A DNA stretch of 64,000 nt from Aurantimonas coralicida DSM 14790. Its GTDB lineage: Bacteria; Pseudomonadota; Alphaproteobacteria; Rhizobiales; Rhizobiaceae. A model generated the notes under the pieces. It searched no databases. It was not told where the DNA came from and was given only the letters and a program-made list of their open reading frames with translations. The position numbers and the translations under genes were made by a program. The stretch covers positions 186,001 to 250,000 of the forward strand of contig NZ_ATXK01000004.1 in NCBI RefSeq assembly GCF_000421645.1, in the 5' to 3' direction. The stretch's first letter is position 1; each line of letters opens with the position of its first letter. Shown in pieces: positions 28,209 through 39,495 of the stretch.

Positions 28209-29630
28209 TCAGGCCGACTGGTCGCCCAGCCGCGCCAGCGATTCGTCCCGGCCGAGGACGGCCAGTACATCGAACACGCCCGGCGAGGTGGTGCGGCCGG
28301 TCAGGGCCGCCCGCAGGGGCTGTGCCGCCTTGCCCAGCTTCAGACCGTTCTCCTCGGCATAGGCGCGTACTATGGCCTCCAGCTCTTCCGCAGACCAGTC
28401 CGGGGCCGCCTCGAAGCGCTTGGCGAGCGCGCCGACGATCTCGCGGCCGCCATCGTCGAGAATCGCCGCCGCCTTGTCCTCGAACGACAAGGGCCGGTCG
28501 GCGAACAGATAGGCGGTGCTCTCGGTCAGCTCGACGAGGGTCTTGGCGCGCTCCTTCAGTCCGGGCATGGCCGCGGTCAGCTTGGATCGGATCTCGTCGT
28601 CCGAGCGGGTCTTCAGGATGCCGCCATTGGGCAGCACGTCGCGCTCGGCCATCAGCATGTCGACGAGATCGGCGTCGTCGCTGCGCCGGATCCAGTGGCC
28701 GTTGAGCGCTTCCAGCTTGGCGAAGTCGAAGCGCGCGGCGCCCTTGTTGATCTCGCCCAGATCGAACCATTCGATCATCTCCTCGGTGGAGATGATCTCG
28801 GAATCGCCATGGCTCCAGCCGAGGCGCACGAGGTAGTTGCGCAGCGCCACCGGCAGATAGCCCATGGCCTGGTAGGCCTCGATGCCCAGCGCGCCGTGGC
28901 GCTTCGACAGCTTGGCGCCGTCGGCGCCGTGGATCAGCGGGATGTGCGCCATCACCGGCACGTCCCAGCCCATCGCCTTGTAGATCAGCGTCTGGCGCCC
29001 GGCATTGGTCAAATGGTCGTCGCCGCGGATGATGTGGGTGACGCCCATGTCGTGGTCGTCGACGACCACGGCCAGCATGTAGGTCGGGCTGCCGTCGGAG
29101 CGCAGCAGCACCAGATCGTCGAGATCCTTGTTGGGAAAGCGGACGTCGCCCTGCACCTTGTCGCGGACGATCGTCTCGCCCTCCAGCGGCGCCCGCAGAC
29201 GGATCACCGGCTTGACGCCCTCGGGGGCCTCGGACGGGTCGCGGTCGCGCCAGCGGCCGTCATAGCGCGGCGGACGCTTCTCGGCGCGTGCGGTCTCGCG
29301 CATCTCTTCCAGTTCGGCCTGGCTGGCGTAGCAGCGATAGGCCTCGCCCCGGGCGAGCATTTCCTCGACCACCTCGCGATGGCGGTCCGCCCGCTCGTAC
29401 TGCGACACCGGCGGCTCGTTGGCGGTCAGGCCCATCCAGTCGAGGCCGTCGATGATAGCCTGGACCGCCGGCTCGGTCGAGCGGGCGCGGTCGGTGTCCT
29501 CGATCCGCAGCAGCATCTTGCCGCCCGTTGCCCTGGCGTAGAGCCAGTTGAACAGCGCCGTGCGTGCGCCACCGATATGCAGGAAGCCCGTCGGCGAGGG
29601 GGCAAAGCGGGTCACGACGGCGTCCGTCAT
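28209..29630 (-). CDS. gltX: Glutamyl-tRNA synthetase
   Basis: 473 residues from ATG at 29630 with GGAGAG upstream. Class I motifs: [19 protein letters not shown] (HIGH equivalent) and KLSKRHG (KMSKS equivalent). The C-terminal anticodon-binding domain is complete. Many Hyphomicrobiales carry two gltX genes, one of which charges both tRNA-Glu and tRNA-Gln; this one is the copy beside gltA and comEC. It diverges from comEC with a 113-base gap. Confidence 0.96.
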   Translation of the reverse strand: MTDAVVTRFAPSPTGFLHIGGARTALFNWLYARATGGKMLLRIEDTDRARSTEPAVQAIIDGLDWMGLTANEPPVSQYERADRHREVVEEMLARGEAYRCYASQAELEEMRETARAEKRPPRYDGRWRDRDPSEAPEGVKPVIRLRAPLEGETIVRDKVQGDVRFPNKDLDDLVLLRSDGSPTYMLAVVVDDHDMGVTHIIRGDDHLTNAGRQTLIYKAMGWDVPVMAHIPLIHGADGAKLSKRHGALGIEAYQAMGYLPVALRNYLVRLGWSHGDSEIISTEEMIEWFDLGEINKGAARFDFAKLEALNGHWIRRSDDADLVDMLMAERDVLPNGGILKTRSDDEIRSKLTAAMPGLKERAKTLVELTESTAYLFADRPLSFEDKAAAILDDGGREIVGALAKRFEAAPDWSAEELEAIVRAYAEENGLKLGKAAQPLRAALTGRTTSPGVFDVLAVLGRDESLARLGDQSA

Positions 29631-29743
29631 GGTCTCTCCGATATTGATACGCTGAGTGTTGGGAGCGATCGGCATGGATCGCTTTCGCTTGGCGGCTGTG
29701 TACCATAGGCGAGGGGAGAGACAAGCCGACGGGACCGGACGGC

Positions 29744-32119
29744 ATGGACAGCGCCAGCGATCGCGACGAACGCGCAGGCGCGGCCTTCGGGCGGCGCGAC
29801 GCCGTTCGGGCGGCGTTCCGGCGCTGGCGGGCGACGATCGTGCTGCCGCCGCGCGCCCGCTGGCGCCGACTTGGCCGGGACTGGCTCGCCGACCAGCTTG
29901 CCGCCGAGACCCGCGCTCGCACCGGTTTCCTGCTGGTCCCGCTTGGCCTGATGATCGGCGTGGCGCTCGTCCACGGCGCCGGCTGGGCCCCGAGTATCTG
30001 GCTGACCGTCCTTGCCGCCATCGCCAGCCTCGGCCTCGCGCTGCGCCGGGTGGGGCGCCCCTTTCTGCACCCGATGCTGATCCTGGCTGGCTTCACCCTC
30101 GTCGGTACCGCCCTTGCGATCGGCGAGATCCAGCGCACCAAAACTACGATCCTGTCCGGCCAGGCCACGGTGCGCATCGCCGGACCCGTCGTCTCACGGG
30201 AGCGGACAGAGGACGGACGCTATCGCTATGTGATCGCCGTCGCGGAAACCGAGCGGCCGGTCCTGTCGCGACCGCCGGAGCGTGTGCGCATCGTCGTCGG
30301 CAGCCGACATGAACCGATCGCGCCCGGCGGCCTCTATCGCGGTCTCGTTCGGCTCGGGCCGCCGTCCGGTCCGGCCTTTCCCGGCAGCTACGACTTTGCC
30401 ATGGCGCCGTTCTTCGCCGGGATCGGAGCCTATGGCTATTCGCTCGGCGCGCCGGAGGCCGAGCCGATGCCGTCCACGGCGACCAGCGATGGAGGCGGCC
30501 TTCTGGCCGAACTGCGGCATGTGCAGACGCAGACGCGCCTCGCCCTGACCGAGCGGATCAGCACGGTGATCGGAGGCCGCGAGGGCGCCATCGCCGCGGC
30601 CCTCATCACCGGCGAGCGCGCCGGTATCCCCGACGATGCCCGCGAATGGCTGCGCGGCACGGGGCTCGCCCATGTCCTGTCGATCTCGGGCCTGCACATG
30701 GCGATCGTCGCCGGCTTCGCCATGCTGGCCGTGCGGTCGTCGCTGTCGCTCGTGCCGGCCATCTCGCTGCGCCTGCCGGCCAAGAAGATCGCCGCCATCG
30801 TCGCGCTCGTGGTCGCGGCGATCTATCTGGCGATCTCGGGCGCCAATGTCGCGACCCAGCGCTCCTTCGTCATGCTGGCGATCATGCTCGGCGCGGTGCT
30901 GATCGACCGCCCCGCCCTGACGCTTCGCAACGTCGCGATCGCTGCCATCGTCGTCATCCTCGTCGCTCCGCATGCGGTGATGACCGCCAGCTTCCAGATG
31001 AGCTTTGCGGCGACCGTGGCGCTGATCGGCGGCTATGCGGCCCTGTCGCAATGGCGGGCAGGGCGCGAACGCGGCCGCGAGACGGATAGGGGCGTCGCCG
31101 GCAAGATCCTCGTCGCGCTCTCTGCGATCATGGTCACGTCGCTTCTCGCGGGATCGGCGACCGCGCCTTATGCCGCCTATCACTTCCACCGGATGGCGGC
31201 CTTCGGCTTCGTCGCCAATCTCCTGACCATGCCGCTGTTCACGCTGTGGATCATGCCGCTGGCGCTGGTGGGAACGCTGCTGATTCCGTTCGGGCTCGAC
31301 GCCTGGCCGTTCCAGGCGATGGGTGCCGGCCTCTGGCTCGTCTTCGAGATCGCCCGCAACGTCTATGCCTGGCTGCCGGACCAGGCGATCGGACGCATGA
31401 CCGCATCGGGACTTCTGCTGCTGACGGCGGCGATCCTCACCGCGTCCTGTCTGGCAAGCCGGTTGCGCTGGCTTGGCCTGCCGCTGGCACTCGCCGGATT
31501 CGTCGCAGCGCCCGACAGGACGGTCCCACCGGAACTGCTGATCTTCGAGGACGGCAAGGAGGTCGCGACTCTCGCGGCGGAGGGCCAGCTTGCTTTCCTT
31601 CGTGCAAGGCCCAGCGGTTTCATCGCGGAACAATGGGAGCGGGCCTTCGAGGCGCGGGCGCCGCGGGGCACGGACACCGAGCGGATCCGTGCGACGATTC
31701 CCGCCGAGTGCGCGGCCAAATACTGCCGCTTCACCACGCGCGGCGGCCTGCGGGTGGTCTGGACGGAGGATTATGCCCGCACGGGCAATGCCTGCGACGA
31801 GGCGGATGTTGCCATCGTCTCACGGGCGATCCGGCTTGCCGAATGCCGGTCCGGCGCGGCTCTGGTGACGCTGCGCACGCTGCGGCGGACCGGCTCGCTG
31901 GCGATCGGCCGGGAGGCGGCGACAGGCCGGCCCCGCATCGTGCAGGCAATCAGCGATCCACCCGAACGCTGGAACGTCCATCGGCTGGCGCCCTGGCCGG
32001 AATATTGGCGCAAGCCTGCTGCACCGGACCCGCAGGTGCCTGTCACGCAACCCGCGTCGGCGACCGTCAGCAATGGCGGCTCGGCCAGCGCAGGCCGAAC
32101 CGCGACGACTGCGCCCTGA
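29744..32119 (+). CDS. comEC: ComEC/Rec2 family DNA-uptake channel-like protein
   Basis: 791 residues from ATG at 29744. An N-terminal DUF4131 region (about 50-210) contains two helices and an OB-like segment; the competence domain (about 250-530) includes [20 protein letters not shown] and [15 protein letters not shown], its most conserved motif. The C-terminal 200 residues correspond to the metallo-beta-lactamase-like region, but no HxHxDH zinc motif is present. In competent bacteria ComEC passes single-stranded DNA across the inner membrane; many alphaproteobacteria keep it without known competence. Confidence 0.9.
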   Translation: MDSASDRDERAGAAFGRRDAVRAAFRRWRATIVLPPRARWRRLGRDWLADQLAAETRARTGFLLVPLGLMIGVALVHGAGWAPSIWLTVLAAIASLGLALRRVGRPFLHPMLILAGFTLVGTALAIGEIQRTKTTILSGQATVRIAGPVVSRERTEDGRYRYVIAVAETERPVLSRPPERVRIVVGSRHEPIAPGGLYRGLVRLGPPSGPAFPGSYDFAMAPFFAGIGAYGYSLGAPEAEPMPSTATSDGGGLLAELRHVQTQTRLALTERISTVIGGREGAIAAALITGERAGIPDDAREWLRGTGLAHVLSISGLHMAIVAGFAMLAVRSSLSLVPAISLRLPAKKIAAIVALVVAAIYLAISGANVATQRSFVMLAIMLGAVLIDRPALTLRNVAIAAIVVILVAPHAVMTASFQMSFAATVALIGGYAALSQWRAGRERGRETDRGVAGKILVALSAIMVTSLLAGSATAPYAAYHFHRMAAFGFVANLLTMPLFTLWIMPLALVGTLLIPFGLDAWPFQAMGAGLWLVFEIARNVYAWLPDQAIGRMTASGLLLLTAAILTASCLASRLRWLGLPLALAGFVAAPDRTVPPELLIFEDGKEVATLAAEGQLAFLRARPSGFIAEQWERAFEARAPRGTDTERIRATIPAECAAKYCRFTTRGGLRVVWTEDYARTGNACDEADVAIVSRAIRLAECRSGAALVTLRTLRRTGSLAIGREAATGRPRIVQAISDPPERWNVHRLAPWPEYWRKPAAPDPQVPVTQPASATVSNGGSASAGRTATTAP

Positions 32120-32213
32120 GCGAGGACGAGCCGGTTTCGGGCCTCAACGCTTCGGGCGCAAGTCGCGAGGCCCTATCACCCGTTCTGCGCCGACCGCGTC
32201 GCGTCCGGAGCGG

Positions 32214-32933
32214 TCAGTAGCGGCGGATCAGGCCGATCAGCTTGCCCTGGACCTTGACCCTGTCCGAGCCAAAGATCCGGGTTTCATAGGCCGGATTTGC
32301 CGCCTCCAGCGCGATGGTGTCGCCGCGACGGCGGAATCGCTTGAGCGTCGCTTCCTCGTCGTCGACGAGGGCGACCACGATCTCGCCCGGAGTCGCGGTG
32401 TCCCCCCGGCGGATGACCACCGTGTCGCCGTCGAGAATGCCGGCCTCGATCATCGAATCGCCCTTCACTTCGAGGGCGTAATGCTCGCCGCTGCCCAGCA
32501 TATCCGGCGGAACGACGATGGAATGGGTGTTGTGCTGGATGGCCGAGATCGGCACGCCGGCGGCAATGCGCCCCATGACAGGAATGGCCGTCGAGGCGGA
32601 CGCCTTGGCCGGCGCCGGCTGAGCCGCGGGTGCGGGCCGGGCCGCGTCGCGGCTGCCTTCGATGACGCTCGGCTTGAAGCCGGTGCGCCCGACTGGGGCC
32701 GGGCGGTTGCCCTGAATCGACTCGGGCAGTTTCAGGATTTCCAGCGCGCGGGCCCGGTTGGGCAGGCGGCGGATGAAGCCCCGCTCCTCGAGCGCGGTGA
32801 TCAGGCGGTGAATGCCGGACTTGGACCGCAGGTCCAGCGCGTCCTTCATTTCATCGAAGGACGGGGGCACACCAGTCTCGCGCACCCGATCGTTCACGAA
32901 GACCAGAAGATCGTGCTGCTTGCGCGTCAGCAT
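32214..32933 (-). CDS. lexA: LexA, SOS repressor
   Basis: 239 residues from ATG at 32933. The N-terminal winged helix spans residues 1-65 ([16 protein letters not shown]...). A Pro/Ala linker precedes the self-cleavage site Ala125-Gly126 (GRIAAGVP), and the catalytic pair is Ser160 in GDSM and Lys198 in ATLKRF. RecA filaments trigger its autoproteolysis and release of DNA-repair genes. An SOS box 41 bases upstream suggests autoregulation. Confidence 0.97.
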   Translation of the reverse strand: MLTRKQHDLLVFVNDRVRETGVPPSFDEMKDALDLRSKSGIHRLITALEERGFIRRLPNRARALEILKLPESIQGNRPAPVGRTGFKPSVIEGSRDAARPAPAAQPAPAKASASTAIPVMGRIAAGVPISAIQHNTHSIVVPPDMLGSGEHYALEVKGDSMIEAGILDGDTVVIRRGDTATPGEIVVALVDDEEATLKRFRRRGDTIALEAANPAYETRIFGSDRVKVQGKLIGLIRRY

Positions 32934-32973
32934 CCGGGCGACTCCTCAAAACAAAACCTGAACAAACCTATCT

Positions 32974-32988
32974 GTTCTAGTTGTGTTC
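32974..32988 (-). promoter_or_regulatory. SOS box of lexA (GTTC-N7-GTTC)
   Basis: GTTC at 32974-32977 and GTTC at 32985-32988 with exactly seven bases between them match the alphaproteobacterial LexA operator (read GAAC-N7-GAAC on the lexA strand). It lies 41-55 bases upstream of the lexA start and covers the moeA stop codon. Confidence 0.8.
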
Positions 32989-34218
32989 CGCAAGTGGCTC
33001 CAGCGCCGTCAGGGGGACGTAATCGCAGGGATCGCCCGCTTCGGCCGGTGCGGCGCGGACAGGGCGGACGAGCAGCGCATCGGCCGCGGCATAGATCGAC
33101 AGCAGCGAGGAATCCTGCCGCGACAACGGCACGATGCGGGGTGGGCCGGCGCCGTCCGGTTCGATCCGGGCGCGCACGAAATCCGTGCGGTCGCCATTGT
33201 CCGGCATCGGCGCGGCGAGAATACCCCGGCGGTACAGCGGACGCGCGGGACGGCCTGCGAGGCGCCGAACCAGCGGTGCCAGGAACAGGGTCGCGGCGAC
33301 CATGGAGGAGGCGGGGTTGCCGGGCAGGCCGACGACCCGCATGTCGCCCAGCCTGCCGGCCATCAGCGGCTTGCCGGGTCGCATGGCCACCTTCCAGAAG
33401 TCGAGGGAGACGCCATGAGCGGCGAAGACCTTGCCGACGAGATCGTGGTCGCCGACCGATGCGCCGCCGATGGTGACGAAGATGTCGGCGCCGTCCGCGA
33501 TCGCCTGTGTCAGCTGGGCATCGATGGCCGCTTCGCGGTCGGGCGCGATCCCGCAATTCAGCGGCAGGCCGCCGGCCTCGCGCACCAGTGCGGCGACACC
33601 GAAGGTGTTGGAGGCGACGATCTGCGACGGACCGATGGGTTCGCCGGGCAGGACGAGTTCGTCGCCGGTCGCCAGGATCGCCACGCGGGGCCGGCCGCGT
33701 ACCGGGATCGACGGATGACCACCGCTGGCGGCCAGCGCGATGGCGCCCGGGGTCAGCACGGTGCCGGCGGTGAGAAGCGGCGTGCCCGCGGCGAAATCGA
33801 TTCCCGCCGGGCGGATGTGCTGGCCGACGACGACCGGCGCCGTCGCGGTGACCGTGCTGTCCCGACGGTGGGCGTTCTCCTGGATCAGGATGGCGTCGGC
33901 GCCAGCGGGAACCGGCGCGCCGGTGGATATGCGGATGGTCTCGCCCGGCTGCAGCGTGCCGTCATAGGCGTGGCCGGCGGCCGATTCGCCGACGAGCCGC
34001 AGGGAGGGGAAGGGCGCTTCGTCGCCGAGGTCGGCGGCGCGGACCGCGTAGCCGTCCATGGCGGAGGCGTCGAAGGCCGGCTGGGTGCGCAGCGAGGCGA
34101 GGTCCGCGCCCAGAATGCGGCCCGAGGCGTCGCGCAGCGGCAGCGTCTCGGTTCGGGCGAGGGGCCGGGCGTCCTCGACGAGGAGACGATAGGCCTCCTC
34201 GACGGGGATGAGACTCAC
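32977..34218 (-). CDS. moeA: Molybdopterin molybdenumtransferase MoeA
   Basis: 413 residues from a GTG start at 34218 that overlaps the moaC stop (GTGA). The family motifs are present: [31 protein letters not shown], and the MoCF domain with [15 protein letters not shown] and GLPGNPASS. It inserts molybdate into adenylylated molybdopterin to complete the cofactor. Its 3' end carries the lexA operator. Confidence 0.96.
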   Translation of the reverse strand: MSLIPVEEAYRLLVEDARPLARTETLPLRDASGRILGADLASLRTQPAFDASAMDGYAVRAADLGDEAPFPSLRLVGESAAGHAYDGTLQPGETIRISTGAPVPAGADAILIQENAHRRDSTVTATAPVVVGQHIRPAGIDFAAGTPLLTAGTVLTPGAIALAASGGHPSIPVRGRPRVAILATGDELVLPGEPIGPSQIVASNTFGVAALVREAGGLPLNCGIAPDREAAIDAQLTQAIADGADIFVTIGGASVGDHDLVGKVFAAHGVSLDFWKVAMRPGKPLMAGRLGDMRVVGLPGNPASSMVAATLFLAPLVRRLAGRPARPLYRRGILAAPMPDNGDRTDFVRARIEPDGAGPPRIVPLSRQDSSLLSIYAAADALLVRPVRAAPAEAGDPCDYVPLTALEPLAEHN

Positions 34219-34715
34219 GACGCGGCGTCCGCCGACCAGTCGCCGGAGCGGCCGCCGGATTTCGCCAGCAGGCGGATGCCGCTGATGGTCATGGAGCGGT
34301 CGACCGCCTTGGCCATGTCGTAGATGGTGAGGCAGGCAACCGAGACGGCGGTCAGCGCCTCCATCTCGACACCGGTCTTGCCGCCGACCCGCGCCGTCGC
34401 CGTGACCCTAAGGCCGGGCAGCGCCGGCTCGGCGGTGATCTCGACGCCGATCTTCTCCAGCATCAGCGGATGACAGAGCGGGATCAGGTCGTGGGTCTTC
34501 TTGGCGCCCATGATTCCGGCAATGCGGGCAATGCCGATGACGTCGCCCTTCTTGGCCTCGCCGGCCAGGATCAAGTCGAGCGTCGCCGGCTCCATCATCA
34601 CGAAGCCTTCGGCCTCGGCGACGCGGCGCGTGCGCTCCTTGTCGCCGACATCGACCATCGACGCGGCGCCGGTGGCGTCGAGATGGGTCAGCGTGACGTC
34701 GCGCGGATCGCTCAT
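34215..34715 (-). CDS. moaC: Cyclic pyranopterin monophosphate synthase MoaC
   Basis: 166 residues from ATG at 34715, overlapping the trpC stop by four bases (ATGA). It shows [18 protein letters not shown], the [13 protein letters not shown] active-site segment, [20 protein letters not shown] and a final Lys-Ser-Gly-Gly-Arg-Ser-Gly motif. With MoaA it makes cPMP, the first intermediate of molybdenum cofactor synthesis. MoaA is not in the window. Confidence 0.97.
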   Translation of the reverse strand: MSDPRDVTLTHLDATGAASMVDVGDKERTRRVAEAEGFVMMEPATLDLILAGEAKKGDVIGIARIAGIMGAKKTHDLIPLCHPLMLEKIGVEITAEPALPGLRVTATARVGGKTGVEMEALTAVSVACLTIYDMAKAVDRSMTISGIRLLAKSGGRSGDWSADAAS

Positions 34716-35527
34716 GCGGACACCGTGACGGCGGGATCGCCGCCGATCAGCGCGCGGGTCGCGGCCTCGACGTCGTCCTGACGCATCAGGCTCTCGCCGA
34801 CGAGGAAGGTGCGGATGCCGTGTCCGGCGAGGCGCTGGCAGTCGGCATGGGTGAAGATGCCGCTTTCGCCGACCAGGACGCGATCGTCGGGCACGAGGGC
34901 GGCGAGCCGCTCGGCGGTGTCCAGCGAGGTCTCGAAGGTGCGCAGATTGCGGTTGTTGATGCCCAGCAGCGGCGATGCGAGCGCAAGCGCCCGCTCGGTC
35001 TCGGCCTCGTCATGCACCTCGACCAGCACGTCCAGGCCATAGGCGATGGCCGCGGCTTCGAGGTCGCGGGCGAGGGCGTCGTCGACCGCGGCCATGATGA
35101 TCAGGATCGCGTCGGCGCCCCAGGCCCGGGCCTCGGCCACCTGATAGGTATCGTAGTGAAAATCCTTGCGCAGCGCGGGCAGGGTGGTCGCCGCGCGCGC
35201 CGCCGTCAGGAAGGACGGATCGCCCTGGAAGGACGGCGTGTCGGTGAGGACGCTGAGACAGGCGGCGCCACCGCGCTCATAGGCGGCAGCGAGGGCGGGC
35301 GGATCGAAATCCTCGCGGATCAGGCCCTTGGACGGGCTGGCCTTCTTCACTTCGGCGATGAGCGCAAACTCGCCGGCGCGGTGGCGCGCGCCGAGCGCCG
35401 CCGCAAAGCCACGCGGCGGCTCGACGGCGGCGAACTGGCCTTCGAGATCGGCCTGCGAGATCCGCTGCTTGGCGGCGGCGATCTCCTCGCGCTTGTAGGC
35501 CTCGATCCGCTGCAGGATATCGCTCAT
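34712..35527 (-). CDS. trpC: Indole-3-glycerol phosphate synthase
   Basis: 271 residues from ATG at 35527, which overlaps the trpD stop (ATGA). The TIM-barrel motifs are [17 protein letters not shown] with the catalytic Lys, the [11 protein letters not shown] loop, [15 protein letters not shown] and [11 protein letters not shown]. It closes the indole ring of carboxyphenylaminodeoxyribulose phosphate. It is a stand-alone TrpC, not fused to TrpF. Confidence 0.97.
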   Translation of the reverse strand: MSDILQRIEAYKREEIAAAKQRISQADLEGQFAAVEPPRGFAAALGARHRAGEFALIAEVKKASPSKGLIREDFDPPALAAAYERGGAACLSVLTDTPSFQGDPSFLTAARAATTLPALRKDFHYDTYQVAEARAWGADAILIIMAAVDDALARDLEAAAIAYGLDVLVEVHDEAETERALALASPLLGINNRNLRTFETSLDTAERLAALVPDDRVLVGESGIFTHADCQRLAGHGIRTFLVGESLMRQDDVEAATRALIGGDPAVTVSA

Positions 35528-36555
35528 TTGGTTTCCCCCGCAATCGCCTGGGTGACCGCGGCCAGCCGCTCCAGCGCGGCGCGGGCGCGGCCGCTGTCGA
35601 TGGCGTCGGCGGCCTTGGCGATGCCCTCGCGCAGATCGGCCGAATGTCCCGACATGACCAGAGCGCCCGCCGCGTTCAGAAGAACGATCTCGCGATAGGC
35701 ATTGTCGGCCCCGTCCAGAACCGCACGCAAGGCGGTCGCGTTGGTCGCGGCGTCGCCGCCCTTGATGTCGGCCAGCGGCCAGCGGCGCAGGCCGACATCC
35801 TCCGGCTCGATGGCGAACTGGCGGATCTCGCCATTCTCCAGCGCCGCGACTTCGGTGGTGCCGCAGACCGTCATCTCGTCGAGACCGTCGCCATGGACGA
35901 GCCAGGCGGATTCGGTACCGAGCGCGCGCAGCGTCTCGGCCATCGGCACCAGCCATTCCCGCGAGAACGAGCCCAAGAGCAGCTTGCCGACGCCAGCGGG
36001 GTTGGACATCGGTCCGAGCAGGTTGAAGATCGTGCGGGTGCCGAGCTCGACGCGGCTCGGGCCCACGAACCGCATGGCGGCGTGGTGGGTCGGCGCGAAC
36101 ATGAAGCAGATGCCGGCATCCGCGAGGGCCCGCGAGATGGCGTCGGGCTTCAGGTCGACATTGACGCCGAGCGCCATCAGGACATCGGCCGCGCCGGATT
36201 TGGACGACAGGGCACGGTTGCCGTGCTTGGCGACGACAAGGCCGCAGCCGGCCAGAACGAAGGCCGAGCAGGTGGACACGTTCAGCGTGCCGGCGTGGTC
36301 GCCGCCGGTGCCGACGATGTCGACGGCTCCCGCCGGCGCCTCGACGCGCAGCATGTTGGCGCGCATGACGTCCACCGCGCCGGCCATCTCGTCGACGGTT
36401 TCGCCGCGCACGCGCAGCGCCATCAGGAAGCCGCCGATCTGCGACGGCGTCGCTTCGCCGGACATCATGACCGAAAAGGCCTCGCCGGCCTCGGCGCGGT
36501 CCAGCGTCTCGCCCGCCGCGACCTTGGCGATGAAGGGTTTCAGGCTCTGGCTCAA
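35524..36555 (-). CDS. trpD: Anthranilate phosphoribosyltransferase
   Basis: 343 residues from a TTG start at 36555 that overlaps the TGA of the upstream PPIase gene (TTGA). The phosphoribosyl-binding motif [18 protein letters not shown] and [17 protein letters not shown] are intact. It transfers the phosphoribosyl group from PRPP to anthranilate. Anthranilate synthase is absent here; in this group it is usually a fused TrpEG encoded elsewhere. The rare start within a stop codon implies translational coupling. Confidence 0.96.
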   Translation of the reverse strand: MSQSLKPFIAKVAAGETLDRAEAGEAFSVMMSGEATPSQIGGFLMALRVRGETVDEMAGAVDVMRANMLRVEAPAGAVDIVGTGGDHAGTLNVSTCSAFVLAGCGLVVAKHGNRALSSKSGAADVLMALGVNVDLKPDAISRALADAGICFMFAPTHHAAMRFVGPSRVELGTRTIFNLLGPMSNPAGVGKLLLGSFSREWLVPMAETLRALGTESAWLVHGDGLDEMTVCGTTEVAALENGEIRQFAIEPEDVGLRRWPLADIKGGDAATNATALRAVLDGADNAYREIVLLNAAGALVMSGHSADLREGIAKAADAIDSGRARAALERLAAVTQAIAGETK

Positions 36556-38441
36556 CGGATCAGGGCCTTCGCCCGCTCGATGCCCGCCGGGTGAACGGCG
36601 ATGGCGGTGTCGTTCTGGAGCAGCGACACGTAGGTCTCCAGAATGTCGTTCTCCAGCATGCCGGTCATCTGGCTGCGCTCGTTGGCGGCGACGTTGGCCG
36701 CCGGGTCAGCCGGGGGCGCAACCTCGACGACGCGCAGGACGATCTGCGAGCCGGCCTCGCGACCAGCGGCCGTGGCGACCGTGCCGGTTCCGCCGGAGAA
36801 CGCCGCATTGACGCCGGCCTGGCCGAGTTCCGACACGCCGGACTGGCGCGAGATCGCCGCTGCCGTGCGGGCTTCCGCGCCGACCGCGGCCGCCGCATCG
36901 GCCATGCTCTGGCCGGCCTGCAGCTCGGTCTTCATCTGCTCGGCGCGCTCGGCGAGCTGCCTGTCCGTCTCGGCGGCCTTCCAGTCGGCCACCACCCGGT
37001 CGCGCACCTCGTCGAGGGTGCGGTCGCGGGCCGGGTCGATGCTGATCACGTCATAGAAGACGTAGCCGTTGGACTGGAAGTTGATCGGCACATTGTCGAG
37101 GCCGGGCTCGGTCTCGAAGACGCCGGGCAGGAATTCCTGCGCCGACGGCTGTTCGGCGACGGGCTGGCCGTCCGGGCCGTTGCCCTCGCGGTCGACGGCC
37201 GGGATCGTCTGCACCGTCAGGCCGGCACTCTGCGCCGCTTCGGCGAAGGTTGCGCCACCGGCGCGGGCATCCTCGAAGGCGTTGTAGGCACTGTTGGCCG
37301 TATCGCTGGCCGCCACGAGTGCCAGTGCCGAGCGAATCTCGTCGGAAACCTCTTCCAGCGTCTGCACGGTTTCCGGCTGGATTTCCGTGACCTGCAGAAG
37401 CACCGGCCCGAAGGCGCCGCTGACCACGTCCGACACTTCGCCCTCGGCGAGCGAGAAGGCCGCCTCGGCGACCGTCGCATCGGGAATCTGCGACCGGGTG
37501 ACGAGGCCGAGATCGATATCGGCGGCGCTGCGGCCGGCCTCGCTCGCGACATCGGCAAAGCTGGTGCCCGCCTCGAGCTCAGCCTTGGCGCCTTGCGCAG
37601 CCGCCTCGTCGGGGAAGGCGATCTGCTGCACCCGGCGCTGCTCGGCGGTGGTATAGCGCTCCTTGTATTGCTCGTAATCCGCCGCGACCGCCTCGTCGGT
37701 GATCGTCGTCGGGTCGGCCATCGCCTCGGGCGTCAGCACCGCGTAGGCCACCGAACGATATTCCGGCGCGGCGTAGGTTTCGCTGTTCTCCTGGAAATAG
37801 GTCGCGAGAACCTCGTCCGACGGGTCGGCCACGGGAGGGATGGTGGCGGGGGTCAGCGTCACGTATTCGATCGTGCGCCGCTCGCCATTGTAGAGGCCGA
37901 GCGCCGTGGAGAAGGCGTCGGGAATGGCGATGCCTTCCGAGACCGCGTCCACGATCTGGCTGCGCACCGCCTGGTTCTCCTGGCCGCGAATGTAGTCGGC
38001 CTCGCTGATCCGGGCGTTGTAGAGCGCATTCTGGAACTGGGCGCGGGAGAAATTGCCCGAGGCATCCTGGAAGGTCGGGTCCTCGGCGATCACCTGGGCG
38101 AGGCGGTCCTGCGACAGGCCGAGATCGATGCGGCGGCCCTGCTCATCGAGCACGGCGCCTGCGACCAGCTGGCTGATGACGGACTGGCCGATGCCGAACA
38201 TCTCGGCTTCCTCGGCGGTGGGCCGGCGGCCGATCTGCTGGGCGAGGCGGGATTGAGCCCGGTTGTAGGCCAGCGCATAGTCCTGCAGCGACACTTCGGT
38301 CTCGCCGGCGGTCAGCACGGCATTCGCCACCCCGCCGCGAAAGACGTCGCCGATGCCCCAGACGGCAAAGCTGAGCACGAGAAGGCCGAGCAGGATCTTG
38401 GCCGTCCAGCCGGAAATGCTGCCGCGGAGCGTGTTGAGCAT
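36552..38441 (-). CDS. PpiD/SurA-type membrane-anchored peptidyl-prolyl isomerase
   Basis: 629 residues from ATG at 38441 with GGGAGA upstream. A short cytoplasmic N-terminus is followed by one membrane helix (about residues 13-34, [20 protein letters not shown]), then a SurA_N-like chaperone region and a parvulin domain around residues 250-370 (containing [20 protein letters not shown] and [14 protein letters not shown]). The parvulin core is degenerate, so the chaperone role may dominate. It helps fold exported proteins at the inner membrane. First gene of the chain leading to trpD-trpC-moaC-moeA. Confidence 0.9.
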   Translation of the reverse strand: MLNTLRGSISGWTAKILLGLLVLSFAVWGIGDVFRGGVANAVLTAGETEVSLQDYALAYNRAQSRLAQQIGRRPTAEEAEMFGIGQSVISQLVAGAVLDEQGRRIDLGLSQDRLAQVIAEDPTFQDASGNFSRAQFQNALYNARISEADYIRGQENQAVRSQIVDAVSEGIAIPDAFSTALGLYNGERRTIEYVTLTPATIPPVADPSDEVLATYFQENSETYAAPEYRSVAYAVLTPEAMADPTTITDEAVAADYEQYKERYTTAEQRRVQQIAFPDEAAAQGAKAELEAGTSFADVASEAGRSAADIDLGLVTRSQIPDATVAEAAFSLAEGEVSDVVSGAFGPVLLQVTEIQPETVQTLEEVSDEIRSALALVAASDTANSAYNAFEDARAGGATFAEAAQSAGLTVQTIPAVDREGNGPDGQPVAEQPSAQEFLPGVFETEPGLDNVPINFQSNGYVFYDVISIDPARDRTLDEVRDRVVADWKAAETDRQLAERAEQMKTELQAGQSMADAAAAVGAEARTAAAISRQSGVSELGQAGVNAAFSGGTGTVATAAGREAGSQIVLRVVEVAPPADPAANVAANERSQMTGMLENDILETYVSLLQNDTAIAVHPAGIERAKALIR

Positions 38442-38551
38442 GATGGTCTCCCGTTCGCCCGACAAGGATCGTCGCGCGCGAGGCGATCCTGGGCATTCTG
38501 TTCCGTGCCTTTTAGGAAACCGGGCCCATCGGACGCAAGCGACCCGCACGA

Positions 38552-38579
38552 TTGATTTACGCCCTTCGATGCGTAAGGT
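38552..38579 (+). promoter_or_regulatory. Possible tpiA promoter
   Basis: TTGATT (38552-38557), 16 bases, TAAGGT (38574-38579), 44 bases upstream of tpiA. On the opposite strand TTGCGT (38538-38533), 18 bases and TAAAAG (38514-38509) could serve the PPIase gene. Confidence 0.35.
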
Positions 38580-38623
38580 CCGCGCCGGGCCCTGGGCGCC
38601 TGACAAAGAGCTGAGGATACACG

Positions 38624-39379
38624 ATGGCACCGACGCCGCTGATTGCCGGAAACTGGAAGATGAACGGGCTCCTGAAGGAGCTGGGTGAGCTGCAGACGCT
38701 GGCCGAAGCCGCCGGCGCTGGCCTCAACCAGGGCCGCGACATCCTGATCTGTCCGCCGGCTACGATGCTGTCGGCGAGCTTCGGCATTCTCGGCAACCAT
38801 GTCGCCGTGGGCGGCCAGGACTGCCATCCGGCCGTAAGCGGCGCCCATACGGGCGACATTTCCGCTGCGATGCTGAAGGATGTCGGCGCGCGCTACGTGA
38901 TCGTCGGCCATTCCGAGCGCCGCGCCGATCATGGCGAGAGCGACGAACTGGTCCGCGCCAAGGCCGAGGCTGCGATGGCCGCGGGCCTGATCGCGGTGAT
39001 CTGCATCGGCGAGACCGAGGCGGAACGCGATGCCGCCGCGACGACGGACGTTCTGGCGCGGCAACTGGCCGGCTCGCTGCCGGACAACATGGACGGCGAC
39101 CGCGTCGTTGTCGCCTATGAGCCGGTCTGGGCGATCGGCACCGGCAAGACGCCGACGGCGGACGACGTGCGGCACATCCACGACTTCATCCGCCGGACGC
39201 TGGTCGAGCGCTTTGGCGAGGCCGGAAACGGGGTCCGCATCCTCTATGGCGGGTCGGTGAAACCGGGCAATGCGGCCGAACTCCTGGCCATCGACAATGT
39301 CGACGGAGCCCTTGTCGGCGGGGCCAGCTTGAAGGCGTCGGACTTCATCGCGATATGTCAGGCGTCGCCGACAGCCTGA
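38624..39379 (+). CDS. tpiA: Triosephosphate isomerase
   Basis: 251 residues from ATG at 38624. All catalytic motifs are present: IAGNWKMNG (Asn, Lys), VIVGHSERR (His), and [12 protein letters not shown] (Glu), with [11 protein letters not shown] for phosphate binding. It interconverts glyceraldehyde-3-phosphate and dihydroxyacetone phosphate. Next come secG and pyrG on the same strand, the usual order in the group. Confidence 0.97.
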   Translation: MAPTPLIAGNWKMNGLLKELGELQTLAEAAGAGLNQGRDILICPPATMLSASFGILGNHVAVGGQDCHPAVSGAHTGDISAAMLKDVGARYVIVGHSERRADHGESDELVRAKAEAAMAAGLIAVICIGETEAERDAAATTDVLARQLAGSLPDNMDGDRVVVAYEPVWAIGTGKTPTADDVRHIHDFIRRTLVERFGEAGNGVRILYGGSVKPGNAAELLAIDNVDGALVGGASLKASDFIAICQASPTA

Positions 39380-39495
39380 CCGGAACGACACGGGCCGCGC
39401 GCCCAATCGCCCGCAAATGCCGAATACGGTTGGAAAGCGGGCGTCGCTTCTGTAGAAGGCGCGCAATTATCGAATAGACGCGTTGCGAAAGTTCC

